Below are positions 23,015-32,000 of a stretch of DNA of 48,066 bases, in pieces. Every line of letters starts with the position of its first letter. Within the stretch, counting starts at the first letter, position 1. Under the pieces are notes generated by a model that worked only from the letters and a program-made list of their open reading frames with translations, did no database searches and was not told the DNA's origin. The position numbers and the translations under genes were made by a program. This DNA comes from Sinosporangium siamense (lineage in GTDB: Bacteria; Actinomycetota; Actinomycetes; Streptosporangiales; Streptosporangiaceae), in NCBI RefSeq assembly GCF_016863435.1, contig NZ_BOOW01000060.1, forward strand, positions 1 through 48,066. The letters run 5' to 3'.

Positions 23015-24682
23015 GCGGGCGGGGCGTTTGGCGCGGGTCAGCCAGAGATGCGTGGTGCCGTCGGCCCAGCGGGTGAGCCGCCAGTGGCGGGTGACGCGGG
23101 TGCCTTCGGCGGGGACCTCCTCCTCGGGGATGAGCAGCCGGGCGGGCGCGTCGAGGACGCGGCCGAGGGCGGGGACCGCGGTGTAGCCGCCCGGGGTGGG
23201 ACGCTGGTTGTCGAGGCGGTCGAGCGCGGTGACGCCGGGGCGCAGCTGCACGGGGGTGAGCGGGATCCAGTGCTCCGGCACCGGGTCCTGCAGGCTGTAG
23301 ACGAGTTCGGCGCCGCCGGACTCGGCGGGGGTGACGCGGCCGGGGAGGGCACGCTGTTCGGCCTCGTGGCGGTCGACGGGGTGCCCGGCCGGGCCCGTCA
23401 CGGTGGTCTCCACGGCCCAGGCCATGTTGTTGGTCTCGTCGCGCAGGAAGACGACCTCCTCCACGGGGGCGCTGTTCAACCCCCCGGCCGAGGTCGGCAG
23501 GAGCACCAGGTGGGGGGAGCTGCCAAGACCTGAGGTGTGGGAGTTGCGGAACAACGCGAAGCCGTCGTCGGTGTCGCCGATCAGGTGTTCCTCGCCGAAG
23601 GAGTCCACCACGCGGAGCCGACGCACCGACGTCACCGACCCGATGGGAAGCTCGACCGGGATGACGAAGTGGTCCCCGGCATAGACGGCCGCATATTCGA
23701 TGAGCAACATCCGCGCCAGGTCGGTGGTGTCGACCGCCGTGCCGCCCCAGTGGATCTTGGCGTCCTCGAACTCCCACCAGCGGGGGTTCGCCATGCCGCC
23801 GAAGGCGGCGACGGTGGGGATGACGGTGATCTTCTGCGTGTTCCGCGACTCGGGGGAAGCGCCAAGAGTGGCCCCGGGGTCGTGGTCCAGGTCCTGCCAG
23901 TCGAGCCCGTTGCCGTCGTACTCGTCGGCGGTGAGCACCACCTCCCCGAGCGACGCGTCGGTGAAGGCGGCCGACAGGGCGAAGCGGTGCTCCATCCGGT
24001 CGCGCCGCCAGCTCGTGGCCGCCGGGGCGCCAAAGCCGAAGGTGCGGCGATACCACTCCAGCCAGGCGCCGAAGACCGCCTCCATCCGCGGCCGGAGCGC
24101 ATCGGTCGTCGGGATGCCAGGCGGCACTCCCCCGGTGGTGCGGATCGTGTCGGCCACGGCGTAGCCGTCGACGGTGCGCCCGCCGAGCACGGACAGGTAG
24201 GTGGCCGTGGCGGGGTCGGCGTCGCCGGGCACCGGCGCGGCCAGCGGATACACCTTGTGCAGCCAGGCACGCAGCGTGCCCCCGCCGCTCACCGGCTCGG
24301 CCCGGTCGAGCTCGGCCTTGGACAGCAGGCGCAGCAGGTGGCGGCCGGCCTCCACCGAGGTGCGCAGGTCGCGGGCGAGCGCGTCGGGTTCGCGTTCGAC
24401 GAGGGCCGGCAGCGGGGCGGCGGTGAGCGCCGCGTCCACGGCCGACCGGGGGATCGTCTGCGGGGTGGCCGACGAGTCGCGGCGCACCCGTGTCAGCGGC
24501 GCGGTGTCGTAGGTGAGTTCCGCGCTGACCGGTGAGCCGGTGTCCTCCCCCTGGAACTCGCCGAGCTGCCACTGCCGGGCGAGGAACCAGGCCGGGTCGG
24601 CGGTCTGGGCGCTGAGCGCGGGGCTCATGTCGGCGGCGCGGGTGCGGGGTTCGACCCGCGTCCACATGGTGATGGATGCCAT
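22967..24682 (-). CDS. Giant-operon protein 5: conserved unknown with ARQWQ-GEFQGED motif
   Basis: A 571-residue protein of no known function, last of the five-gene operon. The N-terminus ITMWTRVEPRTRAADMSPAL and DPAWFLARQWQLGEFQGEDTGSPV (residues about 4-55) is a pattern I recognise from uncharacterised bacterial proteins. Later parts look like a large mixed alpha/beta or beta-rich fold (LEWYRRTFGFGAP, WWEFEDAKIHWGGTAVDTTDLARMLLIEYA, GDHFVIPVELPIGSV). No signal peptide, membrane span, or catalytic motif is visible. ATG 24682 begins 5 bases after the stop of gene 4. Its 3' end is duplicated at 22872-22919. A structural or scaffold role is possible but is only inference. Confidence 0.85.
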   Translation of the reverse strand: MASITMWTRVEPRTRAADMSPALSAQTADPAWFLARQWQLGEFQGEDTGSPVSAELTYDTAPLTRVRRDSSATPQTIPRSAVDAALTAAPLPALVEREPDALARDLRTSVEAGRHLLRLLSKAELDRAEPVSGGGTLRAWLHKVYPLAAPVPGDADPATATYLSVLGGRTVDGYAVADTIRTTGGVPPGIPTTDALRPRMEAVFGAWLEWYRRTFGFGAPAATSWRRDRMEHRFALSAAFTDASLGEVVLTADEYDGNGLDWQDLDHDPGATLGASPESRNTQKITVIPTVAAFGGMANPRWWEFEDAKIHWGGTAVDTTDLARMLLIEYAAVYAGDHFVIPVELPIGSVTSVRRLRVVDSFGEEHLIGDTDDGFALFRNSHTSGLGSSPHLVLLPTSAGGLNSAPVEEVVFLRDETNNMAWAVETTVTGPAGHPVDRHEAEQRALPGRVTPAESGGAELVYSLQDPVPEHWIPLTPVQLRPGVTALDRLDNQRPTPGGYTAVPALGRVLDAPARLLIPEEEVPAEGTRVTRHWRLTRWADGTTHLWLTRAKRPARPQPTPALAFDHVTVP

Positions 24683-24687
24683 CGGAT

Positions 24688-27600
24688 CTAGATCTCCCAG
24701 CTCGGGGCGGGGTCGCCAAGCTTCTGGACGTCGTCGGTGAGTCGGGTGGTGGCGGCTTCGCCGTCCAGGTTGAACGGCAGGGTGACAGCGGGGAGCGGCA
24801 TGCCCGCCTCCAGCAGGGCGTCGTGGTCGACGGTGCGCAACATCGCGAGGTCGAGCGCCTCCTCCAGGGTTCGCCGCACCAGCTCGGAGGTCCAGTGGGT
24901 CCCGTCGACCGGCGGCGGCACGGCGAGCAGCACCGCTTGCGGCGCCGCGGCACCGGGGGCGTCGTATTCGAAGGCCACACCCGTCGTCGCGGTGCTCGCC
25001 GGGATCGTCTCGGTCCACTCGTCGACGACCATCCCGCACACCGGAACGCCGGGTTCGAGGGGGAACGGGGCGTAGGCCACGATCGACAGACGCGAGTTGC
25101 CGGGCGCGCCGGAGGGACGGGGGAGCGGCAGCCCCCACCAGCGGTCGCCGTCCGCGTGCGGCAGTTGCGCCACCTGGAGACCGCCCGTGACGTCGGCTGG
25201 GCGCTGCGGCACGTTGGGCTCGATGTCACGGGTGGCGTCGGCCAGCGTCAGAGCCTCCTGGAGGCGTCCCGCGCCTGGCCGTACCCTCGCATATTTCATC
25301 AGCCAGTCGGCCGCGGCGGTGGCGTCGCCCCCCTGCAGGGCGGTGCTCGCGGCGAAGGACGCGAGCATCGCCGGCTGAGCGGGGGCGGTGAAGCCGCCGA
25401 TCAACGGCAGCGCGTCCTGGCCGAGAGCGGCGTGCAGCCGTTCGAGGTCGTGGTCGCGGAGTTGCCGGGGCGTTTTGCCGGTGCGCGGGCCGAAGGTGTG
25501 GACGGCGGTGAAGTGCAGGTGGATGCGGTCGTTGATGTGGTTCCGCGCGGCGGCCACCAGCGCGGAGATGTCGGCGGGCGCGGGCGGCGGCACCACGTCG
25601 GGCACACCCAAGCCCGCCGCCCGCAGCAGCCCCTCCCGCCACGTGTTCTCGTCCGGCCCGTTGAGCGCGCTCAACGCGCCGGTCACCGACTGCATGGCCG
25701 CGTCCGCGGCGGCCTTGAGCTGGAGGTCCTCCGCGGTGAGCTCGTCGGCCGCGCCCGGCAGGTCGAGGTCGGCGGGCACGAGCGGCCTGGCTCCCGTCAG
25801 CAGCCGCCGCACGACGTCGACCTGCGCGAGATATTCCGCCACCGACATGACGTGCGGCCGGTCGGCATAACCCGCCACCCTTCCGTAGTCGAACCGCAGC
25901 CTCCACTCCTCGGTCACCTCGGCCGGCTTGTGGTTCTTCCACGCGAGCAGGGTGAGCCGCCGCTCCAGCTCCCCGCCGTCCACCGGGTGGTACGGCCGGG
26001 GCATCATGGCCAGCCAGTCCAGCGCGGAAAGTTCGAGGAAGCCCAGGTTGGTGATCGCCTCGATCGTGCGGCTCCCGTCCGGCGCGTCCCACAGCAGGTG
26101 CACACTCGCGCGGTACGGCATGGGCAGCAGTGACGCGGCCAGCGCGTCACCCGCCGGGTTCAGCGCGACGCGGGGGTTGCGGGTGCGGTTCACCGGCCAT
26201 CCGCCGGGACGGTCGGCCCTGTGGCTCATCAGGGCCACGACGCGGTGGGTGACGGCGTGCCCGCTCCGCGGGGTGCGCAGGAAGTCGAGCTCCGGCGGCG
26301 GCACCTGCCCGCGCGCCGCCGCGTCCAGGGTGGCGCTCGCCCGGTCGGCGTTGCCGTTCACCAGATGGTGCACGCTCTCGGCGAGCAGCGCGTCGCCGAC
26401 CGCGTCGACCGCGTCCGCGAGCACGGCCAGCACGTCCTCCACCGCGGCGACGTCGGCGGGCGCACCCGGCAGCCCCCCGGTGCCCCACGCGATCGTCGCG
26501 GCCTTCGCGGCGCGGGCCAGCGCGAGGCCGTCCACGACCGTCGCGGTGCCCTCGCCTTCGGTCCGCCCGCTCGGTTGCAGCAGGGTCGCCTTGCACGGAT
26601 ATGCCTTCCGGAACGCCGGGAGGTAGCGCGCGAGGGTCCCGTCCGGATGTTCACGCAGGTCGCGCTCGAAGCGATAACCGAGGAGCGCGCTCAGCGGACT
26701 GCCCTGCCGTACCCCGTCGAGCAGCGTCTCGGCGAGCCGCGCGCGGCGTGAGGTGAGGTCGATCGCCAGCGTGTTGTCCGCGCCCTCCGTGGTGCCGCGC
26801 GCCCGCCATCCGCTGCGCAACACCGACGCGGTCGTCGCCTGGGCGAGGGAGGGCGCGTGCACATAGCCGCCCGGCGCCGGCCGCCCGCGGGGTGCCAGGT
26901 CGACGGCCCAGCCGTACCCTCCGATGTGGGTGCGGCTGGGTGCGGCGGCGCGCATCGCCTCAAGCCGCTGCCAGGCGACCGAGGTGATCCACGCGTCGAG
27001 CCGCCCGGCATAGAGCCCGAGCCCGGCGGCGAGGTGGCGGGCCAGGTCGGCGCCCGGCATCGCCGCCACCTTGGCGAACTCCGCGCGGAGCCGCCGCAGC
27101 GGCTCGGCGCGGACGGCTATCCCGTCGTTCAGCGGCTCGGCGGCCAGCACACGCGTGGCGAGCAGCCGGCCCACGGACACACCGGGCGGGTGCCCCGGCA
27201 GGGTCCGGTCGAGCCGCCGCCAATAGCCCTCGGGCGCGTCCGGCTCGCGGACGCCGAGCAGCTCGGGCTCACGCGGCTCGGGCCGCACGGGGTTGTCCCC
27301 GATGCCCGCCGCGATCGAATACTGCGCGAGTACGGCGAAGCGCAGCAGCCTGTGCAGCAACGGCCGCGGCCCGCCCGGCTCGGTGCGCAGGTCGTCGGGC
27401 GTGAAGCCCGCGTGCAGGGCGGCCAGGTAGCTCAGGTCGTCGCCGACGAGCGGCGCACCCAGCGGGAACGACCGGTGGAGCGCGGGAACCAGGTGAGCGA
27501 TCGGCGGCGGGTCGCCGTCGGCGTCGGCCCCGTAAAGCCCGAGGCGGCGCAGCAGGTCCCGGCGGCGCGCGAACACCCCGCCCTCGGAGTCGTCGGCCAG

Positions 27601-29052
27601 GGCCACCCGCCGGTGCCGCCACGCCCACGCGGCGTACTCCCCGCCGTACACCGGCCGCACCCGCCCCTGCCGGGCCACCGCGTCCGCGCCGAGCACGTGG
27701 AACAACTCCTCCTGCGGCGTGTGCCCCGGCCGCGCCGGCACACGCGGCACCTCCGCCAGCGCCGGACGCCACACGTGGTCGCGCAGCAGCCGCATCATGC
27801 GCACGCCGTACGGCACGGGCCCGCCGGGCCGGTCGTTCCAAGCGTCGAGCGCCATCACCGGCAACACGCCATACGGCTGGGTGTCGACCCGCAGCGCCGG
27901 CAGCGGCCCGTCGGCCCGCACGAACGCCGACATGTGGGCCGCGACGGCCTCGATCTCCTGCTCCGACACACGCCCGGTGAGCATGTGCCGCAGGAAGTAG
28001 CCGAGCGTCGCGGGAAACAGCGCCGCGTAGAGGTGGCCGGGCGCCGTGTAGCGGTCGTCGCCCGCTCCCGGCACCCGCATGAGCGCCGTGGGAGCGCCCG
28101 CCCGCACGGCTGTGCCGCGCGCCGCGGCCAGACCGCCCGCATCGCCGAGTCCTGGCACCCCGAGAGCCCTGGTGAGCCGGGCCGACTCGGTGAAGTCACC
28201 GGCCGGGGCGGTGTCGCCCCACGTCACCGGCGGGGGCGGCACACTGGCGAAGCCCGAAGGCGAGGACTGCGTGTTGTTGGTGGGCGTGCCCGGCGCCACG
28301 AGGCCGAGCCCGCCGGTCGCCGCGTGGTTCTCCAGCAACTCGGCCAGCAGGTCCTGACCCGGCTGGGCGCCGTCCTCCCGCACGCCGAACACCAGCAGCC
28401 GGTCGACGCCCCCGCGCAACTCGGCCGGCACCCGGGTGAGGTCGACCGTGTGGGCCATCCCGGCCGACACCGCCTCCGCGTAGTCCGTCATCCACTTCAT
28501 GCCCGCGGGCAGCGGCAGCCCCTCCCCCTCGGGCGGCAGGTCGGGCCCCGGCGAGAGTTGCAGCCCCGGGCGCACGGGGTGGGCGAAGACCTCCTCGTGG
28601 CGTACGGCACCGCGCGCCATGACCAGCCGCCACCTCGTGGGCAGCCCCGCGGCGGTCGCGGCGCGGATGTCCTCGGGCCTGACAGGTGTGGGATCGGGGA
28701 AGTCCAGCGTGCCGGCGGGCGGCTCCATGAGCCGGGCCACCCAGGTGGCGCGGTGCGCCCCCACGTCGGCACGGAGCGCCTCCCATGCCGACCGCACCCC
28801 CTCGGCCGAGCCGTCGGCCGAAAGCCTGGTCCAATAGCGCTTGCCCGCCTCCAGTTCGGCGGACGTGAGCCGGGGCTCGTGGTCGTCGACGTGGATCTGA
28901 TCGGGATAGACGCGGATGCGCAGGGTGTTACCGGCGGCGAAGCGGGTCTCCAGGCGCACCGGCAGCAGCGCCACGGGCGCGTCGAGTGTGAGCCCTGGGA
29001 AGGTGTCGGTGGTCACGGTCTCTCCTGTGGAGGTCTTTCCTGTGGAGGTCAT
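24688..29052 (-). CDS. Giant-operon protein 4: 1454-residue conserved unknown
   Basis: A very large protein without signal peptide or membrane span. The N-terminus (residues about 20-55: LDAPVALLPVRLETRF, IRVYPDQIHVDDHEPRLT) is beta-like. The middle is helical and Arg/Ala-rich (PATLGYFLRHMLTGRVSEQEIEAVAAHM, LRVDTQPYGVLPVMALDAWN, LVPALHRSFPLGAPLVGDD). A C-terminal part has WWGLPLPRPSG, CGMVVDEWTE and AVLLAVPPPVDGTHWTSELVRRTLEEAL. Domain names cannot be assigned by eye. ATG 29052 overlaps the previous stop (ATGA); GTG 29016 after AGGAG is an alternative start that would remove a short TSTGKTSTGET repeat. The gene is 4.4 kb with consistent GC-rich codon use, so it is clearly coding. Confidence 0.85.
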   Translation of the reverse strand: MTSTGKTSTGETVTTDTFPGLTLDAPVALLPVRLETRFAAGNTLRIRVYPDQIHVDDHEPRLTSAELEAGKRYWTRLSADGSAEGVRSAWEALRADVGAHRATWVARLMEPPAGTLDFPDPTPVRPEDIRAATAAGLPTRWRLVMARGAVRHEEVFAHPVRPGLQLSPGPDLPPEGEGLPLPAGMKWMTDYAEAVSAGMAHTVDLTRVPAELRGGVDRLLVFGVREDGAQPGQDLLAELLENHAATGGLGLVAPGTPTNNTQSSPSGFASVPPPPVTWGDTAPAGDFTESARLTRALGVPGLGDAGGLAAARGTAVRAGAPTALMRVPGAGDDRYTAPGHLYAALFPATLGYFLRHMLTGRVSEQEIEAVAAHMSAFVRADGPLPALRVDTQPYGVLPVMALDAWNDRPGGPVPYGVRMMRLLRDHVWRPALAEVPRVPARPGHTPQEELFHVLGADAVARQGRVRPVYGGEYAAWAWRHRRVALADDSEGGVFARRRDLLRRLGLYGADADGDPPPIAHLVPALHRSFPLGAPLVGDDLSYLAALHAGFTPDDLRTEPGGPRPLLHRLLRFAVLAQYSIAAGIGDNPVRPEPREPELLGVREPDAPEGYWRRLDRTLPGHPPGVSVGRLLATRVLAAEPLNDGIAVRAEPLRRLRAEFAKVAAMPGADLARHLAAGLGLYAGRLDAWITSVAWQRLEAMRAAAPSRTHIGGYGWAVDLAPRGRPAPGGYVHAPSLAQATTASVLRSGWRARGTTEGADNTLAIDLTSRRARLAETLLDGVRQGSPLSALLGYRFERDLREHPDGTLARYLPAFRKAYPCKATLLQPSGRTEGEGTATVVDGLALARAAKAATIAWGTGGLPGAPADVAAVEDVLAVLADAVDAVGDALLAESVHHLVNGNADRASATLDAAARGQVPPPELDFLRTPRSGHAVTHRVVALMSHRADRPGGWPVNRTRNPRVALNPAGDALAASLLPMPYRASVHLLWDAPDGSRTIEAITNLGFLELSALDWLAMMPRPYHPVDGGELERRLTLLAWKNHKPAEVTEEWRLRFDYGRVAGYADRPHVMSVAEYLAQVDVVRRLLTGARPLVPADLDLPGAADELTAEDLQLKAAADAAMQSVTGALSALNGPDENTWREGLLRAAGLGVPDVVPPPAPADISALVAAARNHINDRIHLHFTAVHTFGPRTGKTPRQLRDHDLERLHAALGQDALPLIGGFTAPAQPAMLASFAASTALQGGDATAAADWLMKYARVRPGAGRLQEALTLADATRDIEPNVPQRPADVTGGLQVAQLPHADGDRWWGLPLPRPSGAPGNSRLSIVAYAPFPLEPGVPVCGMVVDEWTETIPASTATTGVAFEYDAPGAAAPQAVLLAVPPPVDGTHWTSELVRRTLEEALDLAMLRTVDHDALLEAGMPLPAVTLPFNLDGEAATTRLTDDVQKLGDPAPSWEI

Positions 29053-32000
29053 GCCGGAGCTCCGGGGAGGAGGTCGGTCGCGTGGACGGCGATGAGGGCG
29101 GGGCGCTGCACCACGACCCTGGCCATGTGGCCGGAGTTGAGGCCGTAGGTCGCCTCTTGAGCGGTGTGCCGATGCACCGGGGTGTGCTCCGCCGCCGCGA
29201 ACACCGGGGCGCCCGGCTGCGGCGCGGACCGCACGACGTGGCCCCAATGCAGTTCGTCCCAGGCGGCGGGCGGTGTCGTCGAGGCCCCGGGCGGAGGCTC
29301 GTCCACGCCGAAACGCAACGCGCTCGGCTGCTCTCGCAACACCACGAACCAGCCGGCTTCGCCGTTCTCGCCTCTGGCCTGCCGGGCTGTGATCGGCATG
29401 CCGAGCAGCATCATGTCGGGTGAGAACCACGCGGAGAAGACCGGTCGGCGCTCCTCGGTGTCGAGCTCGCGCACGCCGCCGTTCCAGCGGGCCTTGCGCA
29501 CGGTGACCGACGCGGACGGGTAGCGCCGCAGCAGCTCGCCCCGGATCACCAGCACCAGTTCTTCTGCCGTGCCCGAGGGGGCGTGCGAGCCGAGAGCGCC
29601 GCGTACCCACTGCTGGAGGGGAAGGATGTCCTCCCTCGGGGTCTGACCGCGGGTGTCCCAGAAGCGGGTGAAGTAGGTGTGTTTGGGCTGGGCGGGGAAC
29701 TCCCGCCACAGCAGCTCGCGGGCGAGCTCGTGGTTCATGCCGACGAGGAACGCCTCCATGAACGCCCGGTTGGTGACCAGCAGCGACACCGAGTCCGGCG
29801 GCACCTGCTCGATGCCGGGCAGCACCAGGTCCGGCGACACCCGGCGCAGCAATTCATACGTCGGCACAGGGAACCGCACCGCGGCGAGCAGCGGGCGCAG
29901 CGGATCCGCAGTGCTCAAGGCTGCCGTGCTCGCGCCGGCGTCCGCCGACTCGGTCGTACGGCTGAAGGCGGGGGTGCCGGGTGCCGGGATCACGGTCAGG
30001 CGGGCGGAGATGCGCGCGTGCACCGTGCGGTCGGGGGCGAGGCCCGTGCGCAGGGCGTCGGCGAGCGGGGCGGTCGCGACCCGCGTCAGCTCGTCGGGCT
30101 GGGCGGCCACCCCGTCGAACCAGCCGGTCACCGCGGTGTGGGCGGTGGCGAACCTGCCGCGCACCACCTCCTGCGGGCTGCCCGGCTGGAACAGGTCCGC
30201 GATCGCGATCGACGCGCCGCTGTTCTCCCAGCCGAACCAGCCAGGCACCCGCCGCTCTGCCGTCCAGCGGCGCGCGACGGGCGGGTCGTCCGGCCCGGCG
30301 CCCACCGGATAGTGCAGGTCGAGCCCGGTGCGCAGGTACCCGCTGTTGTCGGTGGGGCCGTTCTCCAGCCGGAACACCACGAGGTCGGGCTGGCGGGTGC
30401 CGGTGAAGTCGGCCATCGCGACGCCGAGACCCTGATGGCCGGCCTGGGTTCCGAGGGGGACGCGGGCCTTGGCCGTCCAGCCGCCCGTGACCAGGCCGCG
30501 GCGGTTCACGGCGCGCCCCACCAGGTAGGTGAGGGCCGCTCCCTGCGGGCTCGGCTCGACGGCCGCGACGAGCAGGTCGGGGGTGCCGTCGAGGTCGATG
30601 TCGGCGATGTCGGCGGCGATGCCGTGGGCGGGGTTGTGCACGCCCGGCACCACGATGGACTCGGTCCAGCCCTGGGTGACGTCGCCGTTGGTGTCCAGGC
30701 ACCAGCCGATTCGATAGAAGATCTGGTCGCCCACGGCGTAGACGAAGATCAGCTCGGGGCGTCCGTCGCCGTCGAGGTCGGCCGTGGCGATGTCGGCGCC
30801 CACAAGCCAGCCGTAGACCGACTCCGGCAGCGTCTTCGGCGTGCTCCAGCCACCCGTGGGGTTCCCGCTCGCGTCGAGGTTCTTCGCCACGCGGTACGAC
30901 ACGGTGAAGTTGGCCGGGTGCAGCACCGAAGGGTCGAGGTTCAGCGCGATCAGGTCGGGCCGGTCGGTGTCGTCGAGGCGGACCGTCGTGAGCGCCGCCG
31001 CGGCGCTCTCCGCGCCGTATTGCAGGCGTCGCGGCACCGGGTCGTCCCAGGTGGAGGTGGCTCCCTCTCGGTCGAGGTTCGCGCCCACCCGGTAGTAGAG
31101 GGCGTTGGCCCCCGAGGGGTTGTCGAGGTGTGAGACGAGCAGCGCCGCGCCCTCGCCCGCCGGGCAGGCCCAGCGGGCCGGGTCGGCGGGCGGCGGATCG
31201 GTGTCCTTACCGGTGCCGCCCCTGGTGTGCCACGGCACCTGGTGAAGTGTGCCGGGGGTGCCGTCGGTCACCTCAAGCAGGCGTGAGCCGTACGGCACGA
31301 ACACCGTGCGCTCGTCGACCGCGCCGCTCAGGCCGGCCGTCGGGGACCCCGGCTGCCCCTGCGGCACCTTCCAGGTGGGAGTGGTGCCGGTGAGCGACAA
31401 CGCCGCCCAGTCCTCTCCGAACCGCGAACGCCTGCGCACGATCACGTGGTCCCTGGTGGGCGCGGGCCTGCCGAACACCTCGTCGCCGAAGGGCTCGCCC
31501 CACGGCGCGGGGGAGCCGTACTCCGTCCACTTGGGAAAGAGGTGCGCGGTCCAGGCGTGGAGCCTGCCCGTGCCGCCCGTCATCCAGAAGTCGTTGTCCT
31601 TGCGGGCGAGGTCTGAGACCCCGCTCGTGGGCGTCTGGGTGAGTTCGGTCCACTCCCAGGTGCCGCCTGTGGTGCGGCGGGCGGCGACGAGGCGGTGGGA
31701 GAAGGGCGCGTCCTCGGGAGCACCGCCCACGATCGGCTCGCTGGTGCTGTAGATCCAAAAGTCGAGGGCCGAGCCGAGCCGCAGATATCTGCGCTCGGAC
31801 CCGACGGTGATGTAGGGCCGGCCCAGCGACTCCCACGTGCGGGCGGGCTGGGAGTAGCTCCACACGACGTCGCCGGTCCCGACCACCAGCACCGTCTGGT
31901 CCATCGCCGCCGGTGGACCCGTCATCCTGCCCTGCGGCGGAGGGCCCGCGACCGTCCACCGCCACAGGTTGCCGTCCCAGCGGCGGCCCGCCAGTTCGCC

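Noticed and set aside
24676-29148. Long plus-strand frames opposite the giant operon
   Set aside because: They are antisense to clearly coding genes, have Arg/Gly/His-rich products and no recognisable domains.
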